A DNA stretch of 64,000 bases from JAIQFF01 sp963725615 (GCA_963725615.1 CAVRZO010000013.1:3271-67270), one strand, 5' to 3'; numbered from the stretch's first letter, positions 1 through 9,444 are shown. A program made the numbers and translations. Notes: generated by a model not told the origin, from the sequence alone.

Positions 1-1
1 C

Positions 2-655
2 CGCAGTCTATTGGATCTCCGCGGCAATTCCGGCAGCCCACATTTCCGCGAAGGAATCACCCGGTTTGGCGCTCTCGCGTTGCTGGGACGCCTGGATGAG
101 AGTGAGATCGAGGCGGAAGCAACCGCCCAAATCCGCAAGCTGCAAACGGCCGGCATTACCGTCACTCACCTCGACTCCCATAAACACACACACCTTTTCC
201 CGCGTGTACTGCGTCCGCTGTTGCGGGCGGCAGCGAGTTGCGGCGTGAAGGCGATCCGAAATCCGTTTGAGCGAATGCAGGGTTCCCAACTGTCGGCTTC
301 GCCCAGCTTGTGGAGACGATGGGCAGAGGTTGGTGTTCTGCGCGGCCTGGCCCGACAATTTCGCGAGGCGGTACAGCAAGCAGGAATATCAACGCCGGAT
401 GGGACCCTGGCCATTGTCGCCACAGGTTCGCTGAATGAGCGTTTGCTTCGCCTGATGCTGGAAAATCTTCCGGATGGAACCTGGGAACTGGTTTGCCATC
501 CGGGCTACAACGATGCAGATTTGCGCGGGGTTCGCACCCGGCTACGTGAGTCACGCGAGCAGGAACTGCGTATCCTGACCTCGTCGTCCACACTTGATCT
601 GCTGGCCGCGAATGGGATTGAGATTGTTTCCTTCCGGAAGTTGGGGGCGGGATGA
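2..655 (+). CDS. ChbG/HpnK (YdjC-like) carbohydrate deacetylase, 5' end outside window
   Basis: This is the C-terminal part of a YdjC-family deacetylase, metal-dependent enzymes that remove N-acetyl groups from sugar substrates (chitooligosaccharides for ChbG, a hopanoid glycolipid for HpnK). The reading frame is open to the window edge, so the gene starts upstream. The segment THLDSHKHTH holds the Asp/His metal-binding residues, and a later His lies in ELVCHPGYND; both are typical of the family. The usual first Asp motif near the N-terminus is missing only because it lies outside the window. The substrate cannot be told from sequence. No other lipid or sugar gene adjoins it here. Confidence 0.8.
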   Translation, partial: RSLLDLRGNSGSPHFREGITRFGALALLGRLDESEIEAEATAQIRKLQTAGITVTHLDSHKHTHLFPRVLRPLLRAAASCGVKAIRNPFERMQGSQLSASPSLWRRWAEVGVLRGLARQFREAVQQAGISTPDGTLAIVATGSLNERLLRLMLENLPDGTWELVCHPGYNDADLRGVRTRLRESREQELRILTSSSTLDLLAANGIEIVSFRKLGAG

Positions 656-776
656 TTTTCTTTCGTCGACTGACGAACCACGGACGGAACACACCCGCCG
701 ACGACAGGCGGCTCAGACCCTCCGATTTATGATTAAATGCTAGCGGTTTGCTGACGCGGAGCGTTTGCAGCCTTTC

Positions 777-1472
777 ATGTCCGACAAGATAGAGCCTCGA
801 CTGGATGTAAAGTTACCCGTCCGAGTATTTGGCATGGGTGCGAACGGTCGTCCATTCCTGCAACATGCCGAAGCCCGGAATATCAGCCATCGTGGAGCCA
901 AACTCTTCGGCCTGGAAACCCCGTTGAAGCCGGGAGATGTCATCGGCGTGCAGCTTGGCGACAAGAGAGCCCGCTGCAAGGTGATATGGGTGGTCGATCC
1001 CGGGCAAGCCCAGAAAATCTCAGTGGGCGTAAACCTGATCGAGGGGCAACCCTGTCCCTGGGAAAAAGAGATGGAGCAGACGCAGCAGGAGTCTCAACCG
1101 GCCCTTCGAGTCGCGCCTCGTGACGAAGACAAGAGGAAATTTCCGCGGCGACGGGTTCCCTTTCCCATCGAAATACGCGATCAGGATGGCGTCGGATCGC
1201 ACATGAACACCAAATCGGCAGACATAAGCGCTCGTGGCTGTTATGTCGAGACCATGCTTCCCCTTCCCGTAGGAAAGGTCCTGAACATCACATTTTGGCT
1301 GGATTCTGAGAGAGTCAGGACCCCTGCGGTGGTCCGATCGTGCGACGGCGGAGTGGGCATGGGTATTGAGTTCACCGGCCTGGATGACATGACAAGGGAA
1401 CGGCTGCAGGAGCAGATCGAGGCCATGGCTGCGGAGTCGGAGACCTCCCAGAAGACTCCGGGCGAAGGTTAG
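777..1472 (+). CDS. Double PilZ domain protein
   Basis: A 231-residue soluble protein with two PilZ-like domains. PilZ domains commonly bind cyclic di-GMP and control motility, surface polymers or adhesion. The first half (about residues 1-95) is a divergent PilZ. The second half starts with RKFPRRRVPFPIEI, which has the arginine-rich entry of a canonical domain, followed by DISARGCYVE in place of the usual D/NxSxxG motif. A low-complexity linker (about residues 98-115) joins them. I chose the ATG at 777 over an upstream TTG at 765. The gene stands alone between the deacetylase and bshA. The ligand and target are not predictable. Confidence 0.75.
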   Translation: MSDKIEPRLDVKLPVRVFGMGANGRPFLQHAEARNISHRGAKLFGLETPLKPGDVIGVQLGDKRARCKVIWVVDPGQAQKISVGVNLIEGQPCPWEKEMEQTQQESQPALRVAPRDEDKRKFPRRRVPFPIEIRDQDGVGSHMNTKSADISARGCYVETMLPLPVGKVLNITFWLDSERVRTPAVVRSCDGGVGMGIEFTGLDDMTRERLQEQIEAMAAESETSQKTPGEG

Positions 1473-1582
1473 CACCTTTCTTTCGCGGTTTCTGGCATCA
1501 AACATCAGGCAAAATCTGAATCCCGGCTTGCCGCCTGCCATCGAATGGAAAGGGCGCGAGCGCTGATCCGGAAGGGACAGGC

Positions 1583-2725
1583 ATGAAAATCGGCATCACC
1601 TGCTATCCGACCTATGGAGGCAGCGGCGTGGTCGCGACCGAGCTGGGGCTGGAACTGGCGGAGCGTGACCACGAAGTTCACTTCATTTCTTACGCCCAGC
1701 CCATTCGCCTGAGCGGTCCCCATCCCAACATTCATTACCACGAAGTGGAAGTCTCCCGTTATCCGCTGTTCGAGTATCCTCCTTACGATCTGGCGCTGGC
1801 CTCGCGCATGGCGGAAGTGGCCGAGCTTTACGACCTTGATCTTCTACACGTGCATTATGCGATCCCGCACTCGGTGAGCGCGTTGCTGGCGCGCCAGATG
1901 ATGGCGGCCAAACCGCGGGGACGCAAGCTTCCTTTCGTGACCACGCTGCACGGCACCGACATCACGCTGGTCGGACTCGACCGGTCTTATCTACCGATCA
2001 CCCGCTTCTCCATTGAGCAGAGCGACGGAGTAACCGCCATTTCGCAATATCTGCGAGAGCGCACCCTGCGCGAGTTCGATATCCGGAACGAGATCAAGGT
2101 GATTTACAACTTCGTCAATTGCGATGTGTATTGCCGGGGCGAAGAGGTTTCTGAACTCAAGCAGGAGTACGCCCCGAACGGGGAGCGCCTGCTGGTACAT
2201 CTGTCTAATTTTCGCCCCGTGAAGCGCGTGACCGACTGTATCGAGGTTTTTGACCGGGTTCGTAAGAAGATTCCTTCGAAGCTGCTGATGATGGGCGACG
2301 GTCCCGACCGTTCCCGCGCGGAATGGCTGGCGGTACAGAAAGGAATTCACAACGATGTGGTCTTTCTGGGCAAGCAGGAGCAAGTGCAGGAGAAGCTGGC
2401 GATGGCCGACATCCTGCTGCTGCCCAGCGAACTGGAGTCCTTCGGGCTGGCCGCGCTCGAAGGCATGGCCTGCGAGGTGGTGCCTATCGCCACGCGTGTC
2501 GGCGGTATCCCTGAGTTGATCGAGCACGGGAAGAGTGGTTACCTGGCGGATGTTGGCGACGTGGAGACAATGGCGCGCTACGCCATCGACTTACTTAGCG
2601 ACGAAAACGCGTTGCACACGATGGCGAAGGCCAGCCGGGGCGTGGCGCAATCGCGTTTCTGCGCCAGCCGGATCATTCCGCAATATGAGGAGTTTTACCG
2701 GCGCGTGCTGGAACGCGCTTCGTAG
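1583..2725 (+). CDS. bshA: N-acetyl-alpha-D-glucosaminyl L-malate synthase
   Basis: A GT4-family glycosyltransferase of 380 residues, the length usual for BshA. It joins UDP-GlcNAc to L-malate, the first step of bacillithiol synthesis. The N-terminus MKIGITCYPTYGGSG and the segments HVHYAIPHS and TLHGTDITLVG are characteristic of BshA. The C-terminal donor site contains ELESFGLAALEGMA. The start is an ATG preceded by GGAAGGGACAGGC. The gene converges with the histidine kinase and the two coding ends overlap by 31 bases. The later steps (BshB, BshC) are not in the window, but a YpdA-like reductase at about 31 kb supports a working bacillithiol system. Confidence 0.92.
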   Translation: MKIGITCYPTYGGSGVVATELGLELAERDHEVHFISYAQPIRLSGPHPNIHYHEVEVSRYPLFEYPPYDLALASRMAEVAELYDLDLLHVHYAIPHSVSALLARQMMAAKPRGRKLPFVTTLHGTDITLVGLDRSYLPITRFSIEQSDGVTAISQYLRERTLREFDIRNEIKVIYNFVNCDVYCRGEEVSELKQEYAPNGERLLVHLSNFRPVKRVTDCIEVFDRVRKKIPSKLLMMGDGPDRSRAEWLAVQKGIHNDVVFLGKQEQVQEKLAMADILLLPSELESFGLAALEGMACEVVPIATRVGGIPELIEHGKSGYLADVGDVETMARYAIDLLSDENALHTMAKASRGVAQSRFCASRIIPQYEEFYRRVLERAS

Positions 2726-4047
2726 AAGGCTTCCGGAATCGCGCCGGTTCCCTGCAGAACGGGCAAGCGCAGACGCACCAGAGTTCCCTTGCCTTCGCGG
2801 CTGTCAATGGTCATCCGGGCGGTGTCACCGTAGAGAACCTTCAGCCGCTCGGCCACGTTCGCCATTCCAATCCCCGTCCCGCCAACGCCCCGGGGCCGTT
2901 CCACCAAATTGGCCGAGCCCATCCCCACGCCATCGTCCTCGACTTCAATGATGAGATGCGAGTCGGTGAGCCGGCTGCGCAGGTAGATGCTGCCGCCGTC
3001 AATCTTCGAGGACAGGCCATGCTTGATCGAATTCTCTACCAGCGGTTGTAGCAGCATGCTCGGGACCATGATATCCAGCGACGAGGTCTCGACTTCCTTC
3101 ACCACCCGCAATTTGTCGTGACCGAAGCGGACCACTTCAATGTCGAGATAGTTGTCGATAAATTCCAGTTCGTCGCGCAGCGGGACAAAGGCGTCGCTGC
3201 TGTTGAGCAGGCGACGCAGGATGTTAGCCAGCTTGAGGATCAACTGGCGGGCCGTGTCGGGATCGAAGCGCACCAGAGAGGAGACCGAGTTCAGCGTATT
3301 AAAGAGGAAGTGCGGGTTGATCTGGTTTTGCAGCGCCTCCATACGGGAATGGAGCAGCAGGCGTTCCTGTTCTTCCAGTTTGATTTGAATGCGAACGCTG
3401 TTCCAGATTTTTAGTTCCGTCCCAATGACTGTGACCGATGTGGCGTAGATCAATGCCTCCACCCACCACGTCGGGCTCTCCAGGCTAAACGTGCGACCGG
3501 GTGCAAAGCGCGAAAGCTCGGTCTGGACAAATCGCAGCGCCACGATGGTGACGAAAAACATGGTCTGCCATTCGAACGGGTGCGGCGTGGGCAAGTTGCG
3601 CCGGATCCAGCGGTAGATGCTGAGATCCACGAAGGGAGAAAACGACCAGATGTCTTCACGATTGGGAGCGAAAATGCGAAGTTGCCCCGCGACGAAACCG
3701 CACAGCACGTTGAAGGGCAAAGTCGCCCATTCGCCATGCCAGAGCGCAGGAAGGGCGAGCAGAATGCCGCCCAGCACGCCGGTGAGCCGTCCGCCAACGA
3801 CACCCAGCAGCACCGTAGTCTCGAACGACAAATCGCCCGCTGCAAAACTCCGGGCGCCGAACCGGATCCACACCCCCAGCGCCAGGGGGATGCCGATCCA
3901 CAGTACGAGATAGATCTTCTGCTTCCAGTTCCGTTCATCCTGGAAGAGCAGCGACTTGAACTCCACGGAGCGACCCAGAATGCTAGCCGCCGAGGCGGCC
4001 ACGCCCAGCTTGATCAGCAGATTGATGAGGATGAGTCGCTGTTCCAT
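2695..4047 (-). CDS. LytS/YehU-type sensor histidine kinase
   Basis: A 450-residue membrane sensor. The N-terminal ~200 residues hold about five to six hydrophobic helices of the 5TM-5TMR_LYT type. A short coiled segment follows, then the His-kinase domain with NPHFLFNTLNS carrying the phosphoacceptor His, and a HATPase with VENSIKHGL (N box) and GVGGTGIGMANV (G box). LytS proteins normally pair with a LytTR response regulator that controls cell-wall or metabolite responses. No such regulator is next to it, so it is an orphan here. Its 3' end overlaps the end of bshA tail to tail. The signal sensed is unknown. Confidence 0.88.
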   Translation of the reverse strand: MEQRLILINLLIKLGVAASAASILGRSVEFKSLLFQDERNWKQKIYLVLWIGIPLALGVWIRFGARSFAAGDLSFETTVLLGVVGGRLTGVLGGILLALPALWHGEWATLPFNVLCGFVAGQLRIFAPNREDIWSFSPFVDLSIYRWIRRNLPTPHPFEWQTMFFVTIVALRFVQTELSRFAPGRTFSLESPTWWVEALIYATSVTVIGTELKIWNSVRIQIKLEEQERLLLHSRMEALQNQINPHFLFNTLNSVSSLVRFDPDTARQLILKLANILRRLLNSSDAFVPLRDELEFIDNYLDIEVVRFGHDKLRVVKEVETSSLDIMVPSMLLQPLVENSIKHGLSSKIDGGSIYLRSRLTDSHLIIEVEDDGVGMGSANLVERPRGVGGTGIGMANVAERLKVLYGDTARMTIDSREGKGTLVRLRLPVLQGTGAIPEAFYEARSSTRR

Positions 4048-4124
4048 TTTCGGTGAATCGCAGGATCCGCTGTGGGAAATGTAGCACGGCAGAGAGGAGT
4101 TACAAGGATGTCGGCCTGGTTCTC

Positions 4125-4207
4125 GTAGCGCCGCCGTCCCGGCGGCTGTGGCAGCGGGCAGAGGGCAGAGCTTGCCCTGAGCGAAGCCGAAGGGATACCG
4201 GCGCTAC
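4125..4207. repeat. GTAGCGCCG inverted repeat, copy 1
   Basis: An imperfect hairpin-forming element opening with GTAGCGCCGCCGTCCCGGCG and closing with ACCGGCGCTAC. The interior includes CTTGCCCTGAGCGAAGCCGAAGGG, which resembles the ends of the GTCATCC-type repeats, so the copy looks composite. It lies in the gap between the divergent start of the histidine kinase and the 3' end of threonine synthase. Confidence 0.75.
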
Positions 4208-4243
4208 TTTGCGTAGCCTCCCTACGGGGGAGTTTTTCCACTC

Positions 4244-5446
4244 TCAGTAAGGCCCGATGATGCCGCCGATCTGTCTCGACGCCGGCGGTTTCCCGCTCGG
4301 CTTCTGGCCCTCGATCACATCGAGATATTTCAGCCCTGAGCCGGTATTGAACAAGACCACTTTGTCGTCGGCGGAGAAAAACCCACTGGCCCGCAGCTTG
4401 CGATACGCTACCAGCGATGCCGCTCCCTCCGGCGCTGCAAATATGCCTTCCATCCTGGCCCAGTGCCGGAATGCCTCCATTATTTCTGCGTCGGTTGCGG
4501 CGAGGGCTATGCCTGAGCTCTCTTTCAGAATTTCGAGAATGAGGTAATCGCCATAAGCTTTGGGTACGCGAAGTCCTGAGGCCAACGTGGAAGCGTCAGC
4601 CCAGAAATCCGCGGTCGACTTGCCCTCATCCCACGCTTTAACGATGGGAGCACAACCGGCAGATTGCACGACGACCATCTTCGGGCGTTCGGGTCCGATC
4701 CAGCCCAGCGTTTCCATTTCATCGAAGGCCTTCCACATGCCGAGCAGACCGACTCCGCCGCCCGTCGGATAGACGATTCCCTGGGGCAGCCTCCAATCGA
4801 GCTGTTCGGCCACCTCGTAGCCCATGGTCTTCTTGCCTTCGACCCGGAACGGCTCTTTCAACGTGGAGACATCAAACCATCCTTCTTTTTCCTTGCGCTC
4901 GGCGACCATGCGGGCGCAGTCGCTGATCAGACCGTTGACCAGCGTTACGTGAGCGCCAAAGCTTTCACACTCTATGCGGTTGGCCGGGGGCACATCCTTG
5001 GGCATGAAGATGTGGGCTTCCAGGCCGGCAGCCGCAGCGTAGGCGGCGAGGGCGCTGGCGGCGTTTCCGGCGGAAGGGACTGCCAATTTCTTCAGACCGT
5101 AGGCTTTCGCCATGGTGACCGCTACCGACATCCCGCGCGCCTTGAAAGAGCCGGTCGGGTTCAGGCCTTCGTCCTTAATGAAGACATGGGGAAATTCCCG
5201 GCTGGGCAGCATGGGTGTGAACCCTTCGCCCAGAGAAACCGGCGGAGCATCGGGCAGCACTTCGGCGTAGCGCCATAGTGTTGCCGAACGTGCTGCCAGC
5301 ACAGCACGATTGAAGTGATGCTTTAAGTTTTCCAGGTCATAGCGAACGTAGAGGACGCCCCCATCGTTCGGACAGAGTGTCTGCGGGTGTTCGGCGCTGA
5401 TGTGTGCACCACATTTGGTGCACTCAAGGTATGCTATGCGAGACAC
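4244..5446 (-). CDS. thrC: Threonine synthase
   Basis: A PLP-dependent enzyme of 400 residues that converts O-phosphohomoserine to threonine. The PLP lysine sits in NPTGSFKARGM. SAGNAASALAAYAA and the glycine loop YPTGGGVGL are typical of fold-type II PLP enzymes. The N-terminus has CTKCGAHI and LCPNDGG, a likely Cys4 zinc knuckle found in many class II threonine synthases. The start is GTG. It is a single gene with no other threonine-pathway gene beside it. A cysteate or diaminopropionate enzyme is an unlikely alternative. Confidence 0.9.
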   Translation of the reverse strand: MSRIAYLECTKCGAHISAEHPQTLCPNDGGVLYVRYDLENLKHHFNRAVLAARSATLWRYAEVLPDAPPVSLGEGFTPMLPSREFPHVFIKDEGLNPTGSFKARGMSVAVTMAKAYGLKKLAVPSAGNAASALAAYAAAAGLEAHIFMPKDVPPANRIECESFGAHVTLVNGLISDCARMVAERKEKEGWFDVSTLKEPFRVEGKKTMGYEVAEQLDWRLPQGIVYPTGGGVGLLGMWKAFDEMETLGWIGPERPKMVVVQSAGCAPIVKAWDEGKSTADFWADASTLASGLRVPKAYGDYLILEILKESSGIALAATDAEIMEAFRHWARMEGIFAAPEGAASLVAYRKLRASGFFSADDKVVLFNTGSGLKYLDVIEGQKPSGKPPASRQIGGIIGPY

Positions 5447-5546
5447 TTCGGAAGTTTAGCATTCCCGCTTGCGCTTGGAGTTTGGCGCTGCACTCGTTAA
5501 CTATTAGGACCTTCATTACCAGTTTCTAGTTTCCCGTTCTCGGTTC

Positions 5547-6287
5547 TCAGACGGGCAAGCGATTTAGCAGAGCATTCGCCTTGCGGAACCATGGCCGCTC
5601 GCGGCGGCGCAGGTATCCCGGCATGGTGGGCCTCTTTGCGAGGATTTGCCGGGCCCACTCCCGGGCCTCGTCGTTGCGTTGTTGGGAGGCTAGGAAGCTG
5701 GCATAGTTGTAGTACGTCTCGGACGACGTCGAGATCTTGGTCACCTGCCGGAACAGCGCTTCGGCCTTTTCGGGCTGGCCAGTGTTGGCATAGGCGTGGG
5801 CGAGCAATCCCGCGGCGCGATGAAAATCATACGTCGGATCGGCGGCCACCACGCGTTCGAGGTCGGGCAGAGCGGCCACAAAGTCTCCCATCTGGATGGC
5901 CGCCACACCACGACGGTAGAACGGGTCGGGCGAGTCGGTACGCGATGAAATCGCCTTGTCGTAGGCCTGCCGGGCTTTTGCGAAATGCTCTTCCTCAAGG
6001 TATAGATCGCCCAGCTCTTCGTAGTTGCCGGCGGATGGGTTGTCGATCACCGCCGACTCCAGCTCGCGGATGCGTTTGCGGCGCGGGAAGGCTTTGAACG
6101 ACTGGCGCAGCAGGCCGGCATCAGGCACGGCTTCGACTGCGATATACACCAGTGCGCCGAGCCATCCGCCGATGAGGATGATCCATAGCCAGAAGGTGTC
6201 CGGGCGGCGTCGGATGAAGTGAATAATGGCGAACGCCTGCAGCAGGATTCCCCACCACGAAAACGCGAAAAAGAGTAACGATCCCAT
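5547..6287 (-). CDS. TPR-repeat inner-membrane protein
   Basis: A 246-residue protein with two N-terminal membrane helices (about residues 3-25 and 31-52), similar to the PLDc_N/cardiolipin-synthase N-terminal type. About four tetratricopeptide repeats follow, from residue 75 to 220 (for example NYEELGDLYLEEEHFAKARQ). TPR domains mediate protein contacts. The partner is unknown. The ATG at 6287 is preferred because the longer frame upstream reads through a repeat-rich intergenic stretch. The TGA stop lies inside the short motif CGGTTCTCAG that also ends the ferredoxin gene near 26.5 kb. Confidence 0.75.
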   Translation of the reverse strand: MGSLLFFAFSWWGILLQAFAIIHFIRRRPDTFWLWIILIGGWLGALVYIAVEAVPDAGLLRQSFKAFPRRKRIRELESAVIDNPSAGNYEELGDLYLEEEHFAKARQAYDKAISSRTDSPDPFYRRGVAAIQMGDFVAALPDLERVVAADPTYDFHRAAGLLAHAYANTGQPEKAEALFRQVTKISTSSETYYNYASFLASQQRNDEAREWARQILAKRPTMPGYLRRRERPWFRKANALLNRLPV

Positions 6288-6393
6288 GCGTCGATGCAGA
6301 GTATAGTACGCGGGCCTGCAACGCCAACGGCGAGACCTTCTGCGGAGCTGAGCTCTGCCCGGACAGCCGGGGGCGGCTGTCCCTACGTGGCCG

Positions 6394-7263
6394 GTGACTG
6401 CTAAAATCGTCCCAGTGAAACCTACCATCCGTCTTCTGGGTGTCGACATCGACGGCACTCTGTTGAACCCCGAATTTCAGATCTCCCCGGCCGATATGGC
6501 AGCACTGCGCCGCGCCCATGCGGAAGGGGTCGAAGTCGTCGTGGTCACTGGGCGACGCCACACCTTTGCCCTGCCCATCGTGCAGCAGCTCGGATTCGAC
6601 CTGTGGGTCATCAGTTCGAATGGCGCGATCACGCGCTCGCTAGCCGGGGAGACCTTCCACCGCGACCTGCTTCCCGCCGGCACCTGCCGCCGGCTGTGCG
6701 CCAGCATGCGGGAGTTTCGGGGCAACACGGTCCTGACCTTCGACAAGGAAACCAAGGGCGCAATTGTGCTCGAGCACATGAACGAGCTGAGCTCCAGCAT
6801 CCAGCGCTGGCTGGAAAAGAACCTGCAATTCATTGACTTCGTCATCCCTATTGAGGACTCGCTGACCCGCGATCCGGTGCAAGCCATGTTCTGCGGCTCG
6901 ATCCCGCGTATGCAGGACGCGTTGGCCACGTTGGCAGCCAGTAACCTGGACCAGGACATTACTGTGCTTCGGACCGAATACGAGGCCCGCGATCTCTGCA
7001 TGGTGGACGTGCTTAACCGGGGTTGTTCGAAGGGGCATGCGTTGGAACGATGGGCAAGTCATCGCGGCATCCCCCGTGAGGAGGTCATGGCCATTGGTGA
7101 CAACTATAACGACATAGAAATGCTTGCCTTCGCCGGAGTGCCGTTTATTATGGGAAATGCAGTTGAGGAATTACGCCGCGACGGCTGGACCGTGACCCTG
7201 CCAAATGATCAGAACGGCGTGGCCGCAGCGATTGAGCAGGTGTTGGGCATAAGTTTTTCGTAG
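6394..7263 (+). CDS. Cof-type HAD-IIB sugar-phosphate phosphatase
   Basis: A 289-residue haloacid-dehalogenase phosphatase of the Cof/IIB class. Motif I is DIDGTLLNPEF, with the nucleophile Asp and the acid Asp. Motif II includes VVVTGRR, a central cap region spans residues ~90-200, and motif IV is AIGDNYNDIEML. Members hydrolyse sugar phosphates, flavin or PLP phosphates; the substrate is unknown. The start is GTG at 6394, with a second GTG at 6415. The TAG stop (7261-7263) is the first part of a GTAGCGCCG repeat. Confidence 0.85.
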   Translation: MTAKIVPVKPTIRLLGVDIDGTLLNPEFQISPADMAALRRAHAEGVEVVVVTGRRHTFALPIVQQLGFDLWVISSNGAITRSLAGETFHRDLLPAGTCRRLCASMREFRGNTVLTFDKETKGAIVLEHMNELSSSIQRWLEKNLQFIDFVIPIEDSLTRDPVQAMFCGSIPRMQDALATLAASNLDQDITVLRTEYEARDLCMVDVLNRGCSKGHALERWASHRGIPREEVMAIGDNYNDIEMLAFAGVPFIMGNAVEELRRDGWTVTLPNDQNGVAAAIEQVLGISFS

Positions 7264-7283
7264 CGCCGCCGTCCCGGCGCTAC
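7260..7283. repeat. Minimal GTAGCGCCG inverted repeat, copy 2
   Basis: A 24-base palindrome-like unit, GTAGCGCCGCC...CGGCGCTAC, with almost no interior. It begins one base before the TAG stop of the HAD gene, so the stop codon is part of the repeat. Confidence 0.7.
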
Positions 7284-7297
7284 AGGTTCGAGTCGGA

Positions 7298-8110
7298 ATG
7301 ATTCTCTCGAAAAAATTCGGAATGGCGCTGGGACTCTTGCTTCTTGCGCTGCCGGCCCTTGGCGCTGACCTCGCCATCCTGCATAACGGCTTTTCGATCC
7401 GCCACGATCGCCGGGAAGCTGTGGGCTCGGTCACTCGCCTCTATCTGGGAACCGGCAAGGACTACGTTGATATTGCCACCAGCCAGATCGAACGGTTTGA
7501 GAAAGACCAGCCGCCGGTCGTTGCACCGGTAGTGGTACCGGCATCCGTACCGACCGTTGCGTCCCTTACGCCTGTGCGCTTAGCGAAGCCACAAGCGCTT
7601 AAGCCGCAAGATCTAAAGGAAGTGATCAACAGCATCAGCGACCAGCACCACCTCGACCCTGACTTCATCAGCAGTGTGATCCACGCCGAAAGCGGATTCA
7701 ATCCACGCGCAGTTTCTCCCAAGGGAGCGCGAGGCCTCATGCAGCTGATGCCCGGGACCGCGTCCAAGCTGGGAGTGTCCAATGCGTTCGATCCCCGCTC
7801 CAATGTGGAGGGTGGGACCCGCTATCTGAGCGAGTTGCTGGAGCGCTATAACTTCGATGTGATCAAGGCACTGGCGGCTTACAATGCGGGGCCCCATCGC
7901 GTGCAACAGTATGGCGGGGTGCCGCCCTACTATGAAACCCGCACCTACGTGGCACGAATTGTTCGCGACTATAACCGCAAGAAAATCGCGGAGCGCAAAG
8001 CAGCCGCGGCGAGCGCCAAGGCTGCCCGGACCAAGCCCGCATCCCCTAGGACCGCAGCAGGTGTGAAGCAAGCCGCCCTTCCCAATGTTGCGCCTCAGGC
8101 TTCGCAATAA
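7298..8110 (+). CDS. Secreted lytic transglycosylase (SLT family)
   Basis: A 270-residue periplasmic protein with a signal peptide (about residues 1-23, ending in LPALGAD). A short region of unknown fold is followed by an SLT goose-lysozyme-like domain (about residues 110-225). The catalytic Glu lies in VIHAESGFNPRAVS, followed by GARGLMQLMPGTA and AYNAGPHRV, all family hallmarks. It cleaves murein glycan strands with formation of anhydro-muramyl ends. The C-terminal tail is Ala/Lys-rich and probably flexible. Transcription could be shared with the upstream HAD gene, 34 bases away. Confidence 0.88.
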   Translation: MILSKKFGMALGLLLLALPALGADLAILHNGFSIRHDRREAVGSVTRLYLGTGKDYVDIATSQIERFEKDQPPVVAPVVVPASVPTVASLTPVRLAKPQALKPQDLKEVINSISDQHHLDPDFISSVIHAESGFNPRAVSPKGARGLMQLMPGTASKLGVSNAFDPRSNVEGGTRYLSELLERYNFDVIKALAAYNAGPHRVQQYGGVPPYYETRTYVARIVRDYNRKKIAERKAAAASAKAARTKPASPRTAAGVKQAALPNVAPQASQ

Positions 8111-8225
8111 GTCCGCGCCGCGGAAAATCCGTACTTCTCCAGAAACCTTGGCGCGTTGACCCCCGGGTCCACCTCATTTACCTTGGATCGAGCGCTGTGC
8201 TCGGTGGCCCGGGTCCTCCCCTGAC

Positions 8226-9320
8226 ATGGATAGAAAACGCGTTCTGATTACCGGCGGGATCCTGGCTGTCTTTGGTTTGTTGGTGTATTTCCAGTTTCGT
8301 CACTGGCGAAGCTTCGACTGGACCACTTTCTGGGCGGAGACCCAGCAGATCCGACCCTGGCATATCGTCCACTCCATCGGTCTTATCTATGTCGCGTACG
8401 TCTTCCGGGCCATCCGCTGGAAGATCTTCCTGCGCCCGGTTCGCCCCCACGCATCCTGGCTGGAACTGGTGCCCCCCACGCTGATCGGATTCACTGGATT
8501 GGCGCTGCTGGGACGTCCCGGAGAATTCATTCGCCCCTATCTGATCGCCAGGCGGCAGAAGCTGCCGGTTTCCTCCCAGGTCGCGGTCTGGGCGGTCGAG
8601 CGCATATTCGATATCGGGGCCTTCGCTGTCCTGATGGCCGTGGGGATCTTCCTGCCGAGTTCAAGAAGGACGCTCCCGCACCCTGAGTATTACGCCCGGT
8701 TCCGCGATGGCGGATTTCTGTTCTTCGGCCTGGTCGTGGCTTTGACGCTCGGGGCGGTGCTCGTGAGTCGCAAAGGGGAGGCGTTGGCGGACTGGGTGGA
8801 ACACCGCTTCTCTCATTGGGGGGCCCGCCTTAGCCATCGGATCGCGCTGAAAATCCGGGAATTCGGCCAAGGCCTGAATACGATTCATGGCCCGGTTTCC
8901 CTGATCCTGCTGATCGTGGTCTCGATCGCAATGTGGTGGATCATCGCGGTTGCCTACCACGAAATTACGTTAGCCTATCATCAGACGGCGCATGTCTTCG
9001 GAGAAGACCCGCTCGATATCCGGCTGGTGCAGGTGCTTCTGCTCATGGGTTCGAGCATGCTGGGATCGGTGCTGCAACTGCCGGGCGTGGGCGGAGGTTC
9101 GCAGCTGGCTACCATTGCTGCCCTGGAACATATCTTCGATGTGCCGAAGGAATTGGCTGCCAGTTGCGGGATTATGCTCTGGCTGGTGACGTTTGTCGCG
9201 GTCATACCGCTGGGTCTCCTGCTGGCCCATCACGAGCGGTTATCTTTGCGTAAACTCTCTCAGGAAAGTCACCAGGAAGAGGCTGAGGCTGCGGTTCCTG
9301 TCACGCCTCCTGCCGGATGA
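8226..9320 (+). CDS. LPG-synthase-like (UPF0104/YbhN) membrane protein
   Basis: A 364-residue polytopic protein with about eight membrane helices. The segment RAIRWKIFLRPV and the motif GRPGEFIRPYL match the lysylphosphatidylglycerol synthase transmembrane family (flippase-like, pfam LPG_synthase_TM). PGVGGGSQLATI near the C-terminus is also typical. Related domains flip lysyl-PG or polyprenyl-linked lipids. The soluble synthase domain is absent, so I would call it a lipid-flippase-like protein without naming a substrate. Confidence 0.78.
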   Translation: MDRKRVLITGGILAVFGLLVYFQFRHWRSFDWTTFWAETQQIRPWHIVHSIGLIYVAYVFRAIRWKIFLRPVRPHASWLELVPPTLIGFTGLALLGRPGEFIRPYLIARRQKLPVSSQVAVWAVERIFDIGAFAVLMAVGIFLPSSRRTLPHPEYYARFRDGGFLFFGLVVALTLGAVLVSRKGEALADWVEHRFSHWGARLSHRIALKIREFGQGLNTIHGPVSLILLIVVSIAMWWIIAVAYHEITLAYHQTAHVFGEDPLDIRLVQVLLLMGSSMLGSVLQLPGVGGGSQLATIAALEHIFDVPKELAASCGIMLWLVTFVAVIPLGLLLAHHERLSLRKLSQESHQEEAEAAVPVTPPAG

Positions 9321-9344
9321 TTCAGCCGGGCGCTACCTCAACAT

Positions 9345-9444
9345 ACGTAGGGGCAGGCGCCCTCGCCCGCCTGGCGGGGCGAAGCTCCGCTAGAACTGGC
9401 GAGCTTGCGCTCGCCTGCCCGGACGAGGCGTCCGGGCCTACGTG
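9345..9444. repeat. GTAGGGGC-GGCGCCC inverted repeat (type D), copy 1
   Basis: Starts ACGTAGGGGCAGGCGCCCTCGC and ends GGGCCTACGT, with nested hairpins such as GCGAGCTTGCGCTCGC. It fills most of the gap between the membrane protein and nrdR. Other type D copies occur at 10.0, 12.5, 28.8 and 44.8 kb. Confidence 0.75.

Noticed and set aside
4081..4243. GC-rich hairpins before threonine synthase considered as an attenuator
   Set aside because: They are at the 3' end of thrC on the minus strand and match the dispersed repeat family.
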